Assembly (NCBI GenBank): GCA_035640715.1
Contig: DASQVO010000067.1
Coordinates: forward strand, 1 to 6,238
Direction: 5' to 3'
DNA length: 6,238 bases
Source of the DNA: DASQVO01 sp035640715
GTDB taxonomy: Bacteria > Actinomycetota > Actinomycetes > Streptosporangiales > Streptosporangiaceae
The translations under genes and the position numbers were made by a program. How positions within the stretch are numbered: the stretch's first letter is position 1; each line of letters begins with the position of its first letter. Below the pieces are notes generated by a model, which saw only the letters and a list, made by a program, of their open reading frames with translations, searched no databases and had not been told where the DNA came from. Shown here piece by piece: positions 5,279 to 6,238 of the stretch.

Positions 5279-5279
5279 G
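5240..5279. repeat. Perfect 15-bp inverted repeat enclosing a TATAAT box
   Basis: CACTATTACGTGATC (5240-5254) is the exact reverse complement of GATCACGTAATAGTG (5265-5279). The 10-nt loop is ATATAATGGT, containing a perfect -10 consensus TATAAT at 5256-5261. The -35 position for the + strand is poor (TGGCGA region, 5233-5238). It could be a repressor-covered promoter, a cruciform or a hairpin in RNA. It has no T-tail, so a plain terminator is less likely. Confidence 0.75.
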
Positions 5280-5339
5280 CGTAGTCGCCGGCACTGGGCG
5301 CGGGGACCTTGTTCTCCCGGCATTCGGGGCCTTGGTCCA

Positions 5340-5368
5340 TTGACTGGCAGCCGCGCCTATTTTAGCGT
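5340..5368 (+). promoter_or_regulatory. Candidate promoter of the small secreted protein gene
   Basis: TTGACT (5340-5345) and TAGCGT (5363-5368) are separated by 17 bp, close to the actinobacterial vegetative pattern TTGAC-N17-TAGNNT. The predicted start near 5375 would give a leader of about 120 nt containing the 23-bp repeats and the hairpin at 5425-5450. Confidence 0.45.
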
Positions 5369-5370
5369 TT

Positions 5371-5416
5371 AAATCCAGGGACCAGATCCCTGGAAATCCG
5401 GGCACCAGATCCCTGG
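5371..5416 (+). repeat. Two 23-bp tandem repeats with internal hairpin
   Basis: The segments 5371-5393 and 5394-5416 are 23-bp tandem copies differing at two positions (5377/5400 and 5380/5403). Both begin AAATCC and end ACCAGATCCCTGG. In the first copy TCCAGGGA (5374-5381) pairs perfectly with TCCCTGGA (5387-5394) around CCAGA. The second copy forms a weaker version. They could be protein-binding sites, leader RNA structure, or the residue of a mobile-element end. Confidence 0.8.
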
Positions 5417-5424
5417 GGCCCCGG

Positions 5425-5450
5425 CGCAGCCGGCCACGGATGGCCGTGCG
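5425..5450 (+). other. Hairpin in the leader of the small secreted protein gene
   Basis: CGGCCA (5431-5436) pairs with TGGCCG (5441-5446) around CGGA. Beyond a 2-nt bulge, CGCA (5425-5428) pairs with TGCG (5447-5450). It lies 46 bp before the start codon and has no T-run. It may be an attenuator or simply leader structure. Confidence 0.4.
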
Positions 5451-5496
5451 GCGCTAACCACGATCTGCAAGATTCCGGCGTTAACGGGGAGGAATC

Positions 5497-5781
5497 ATGA
5501 CCTGGATTAAGCGGTTCGCGGTTGCGGTGGCTGCGGCTGCCGCAGCCAGCGGCCTGGGACTGACGAGCGCGGCGTCCGCAAGTACTGCGCACCCGGCAAC
5601 AGCTGCCACGCCCAGCCAGACCGTGCACCAGGCGCGCCCAACTGCGCCCGGCCGGCCTTCACACGTGGGGCAGGACTTCCCGAACCGCGAAGCGTGCATG
5701 GCGCACGTTGCGGCGCAGGGCCACGGGTACTGTGAGAAAAACCCCGGAGCGAATGTCAACACCTACCACTACTATGCTTGA
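5497..5781 (+). CDS. Small secreted protein with signal peptide, function unknown
   Basis: This gene encodes 94 residues from ATG 5497, with a strong Shine-Dalgarno (GGGGAGG, 5486-5492). The N-terminus is a textbook Sec signal: MTWIKRF, an Ala/Val-rich hydrophobic core (8-22), and a probable cleavage after ASA at residue 28. The mature part of about 66 residues begins with a Thr/Ala/Pro/His-rich spacer (29-57). It then has a compact C-terminal segment, QDFPNREACMAHVAAQGHGYCEKN, followed by a His/Tyr-rich end, NTYHYYA. Cys67 and Cys79 are its only cysteines and could form one disulfide. Several His and Tyr residues could bind metal, but no known metal motif is present. I do not recognise the family. 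It is transcribed alone, with a promoter candidate about 130 bp upstream and a clear terminator 44 bp downstream. Confidence 0.75.
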   Translation: MTWIKRFAVAVAAAAAASGLGLTSAASASTAHPATAATPSQTVHQARPTAPGRPSHVGQDFPNREACMAHVAAQGHGYCEKNPGANVNTYHYYA

Positions 5782-5824
5782 TGCTGCCGTATGGCGGTTC
5801 TGGCCTGTGTGACAGCAGGTGGTG

Positions 5825-5853
5825 CCCAGCGGTGCCGGCCAGGCTCCGCTGGG
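5825..5853 (+). terminator. Terminator after the small secreted protein gene
   Basis: CCCAGCGG (5825-5832) pairs with CCGCTGGG (5846-5853). After a T-T mismatch, GCC (5834-5836) pairs with GGC (5842-5844) around a 5-nt loop. This gives an 11-bp interrupted GC stem, 44 bp after the stop codon. Confidence 0.7.
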
Positions 5854-5906
5854 GCGGTTGGTGGCCCGGGTGGAGGCCCCAGCCGGATGCGGCGGGATGA
5901 ATCCCG

Positions 5907-5951
5907 GCGCGGGGGCCGGCATTCGTGCGGCGGATTGCCCGGCCCCCGCGC
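5907..5951 (-). terminator. Strong hairpin terminator for purC (convergent side)
   Basis: GCGCGGGGGCCGG (5907-5919) is the exact reverse complement of CCGGCCCCCGCGC (5939-5951), a perfect 13-bp stem with a 19-nt loop. It lies 42 bp beyond the purC stop and probably insulates the two convergent genes in both directions. Confidence 0.7.
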
Positions 5952-5992
5952 ACCGGCTGATGGTCCGGCATTCAGAAAGTCGCCCGGCGCCG

Positions 5993-6238
5993 TTAGGCGC
6001 TTTTCCAGGAGCTTCCGGTGAGCCGTTCATAAACGTCGGCGTAACGGGCCCGGGTGGCCTCGACAATGTCGCCGGGGACCACGGGACCGGGCGGGGTACG
6101 GTCCCACTCCAATGTCGCGGACCAGTCGCGGAGGAACTGCTTGTCCAGCGAATGCTGCGGCTGGCCGGGCCGCCACTCATCGGCCGGCCAGAAGCGGGAC
6201 GAGTCCGGGGTGAGCACCTCGTCCGCCAGGACGATGGA
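5993..6238 (-). CDS. purC: SAICAR synthetase (phosphoribosylaminoimidazole-succinocarboxamide synthase), C-terminal fragment (5' end outside window)
   Basis: The - strand frame is open from the right edge and ends at TAA 5995-5993, giving about 81 C-terminal residues. It reads SIVLADEVLTPDSSRFWP, then QHSLDKQFLRDW and ATLEWDRTPPGPVVP, and ends with RARYADVYERLTGSSW. The LxDExxTPDSSRFW block, the DKQ(F/Y)xRDW block and the R(A/T)xYxxxYxxLTG end are diagnostic of PurC. The enzyme joins aspartate to carboxyaminoimidazole ribonucleotide using ATP, a step of de novo purine synthesis in the cytoplasm. An internal GTG at 6217 is not the start, because conserved residues continue upstream of it. The gene converges with the small secreted protein gene, with two hairpins between them. 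Confidence 0.93.
   Translation of the reverse strand, partial: SIVLADEVLTPDSSRFWPADEWRPGQPQHSLDKQFLRDWSATLEWDRTPPGPVVPGDIVEATRARYADVYERLTGSSWKSA

Larger units (their letters stand above)
5150..5496. other. Gene-free 347-bp region with repeats between the antitoxin and the small secreted protein gene
   Basis: No convincing coding frame is present on either strand. The region holds three things in order: the 14-bp tandem array and inverted repeat (5209-5279), a promoter candidate (5340-5368), and a structured leader with 23-bp tandem repeats and a second hairpin (5371-5450). The array is unusually AT-rich compared with its surroundings. The first 55 bases (5150-5205) and 5281-5335 show nothing specific. 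Confidence 0.7.

Noticed and set aside
5791..6021. Small plus-strand ORF between the secreted protein and purC
   Set aside because: It contains both terminator hairpins and runs into the purC 3' end; Gly/Arg-rich product without features.
6215..6217. GTG 6217 as start of a 74-aa gene
   Set aside because: Conserved PurC residues (SIVLADE) continue upstream in the same frame to the window edge.

Overview
The window is GC-rich, with densely packed genes, GTG starts alongside ATG starts, strong GC hairpin terminators and codons ending mostly in G or C. This points to a high-GC actinobacterium (Actinomycetota). The genus cannot be named from the sequence. The genes are a mix of chromosomal catabolism, envelope and housekeeping functions, with a short accessory-looking stretch on the right.

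Left part (1-2684): an aromatic-catabolism operon on the + strand. It contains the 3' end of pcaH, then pcaG and a pcaD-type enol-lactonase, each overlapping the previous gene by a few bases, then an esterase-D-type alpha/beta hydrolase. It is closed by a long bipartite hairpin. PcaHG cleaves the protocatechuate ring to beta-carboxymuconate and PcaD hydrolyses 3-oxoadipate enol-lactone. The steps in between (PcaB, PcaC) are not in the window.

Middle (2685-4479): a secreted lipoprotein gene with two Yx(FWY)xxD repeats (COG4315/PF03640 type) and a low-complexity Ser/Gly tail. After its terminator comes a fumarylacetoacetate-hydrolase-family gene, also typical of aromatic catabolism. Its promoter carries a near-consensus LacI-family operator just downstream of a TATGAT -10 box.

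Right part (4480-6238): a convergent MazF-type toxin/ribbon-helix-helix antitoxin pair on the - strand. A perfect 8-bp inverted repeat overlaps its apparent promoter, and the antitoxin looks leaderless. Next is a gene-free stretch of about 350 bp. It holds five 14-bp tandem units starting GATCA, part of which form a perfect 15-bp inverted repeat around a TATAAT, then a promoter candidate and two 23-bp tandem repeats that form hairpins. These precede a small secreted protein of unknown function. Two strong terminators separate that gene from the convergent, truncated 3' end of purC (purine biosynthesis).

The least explained element is the 14-bp array next to the toxin-antitoxin module, followed by the structured leader of the small secreted protein.
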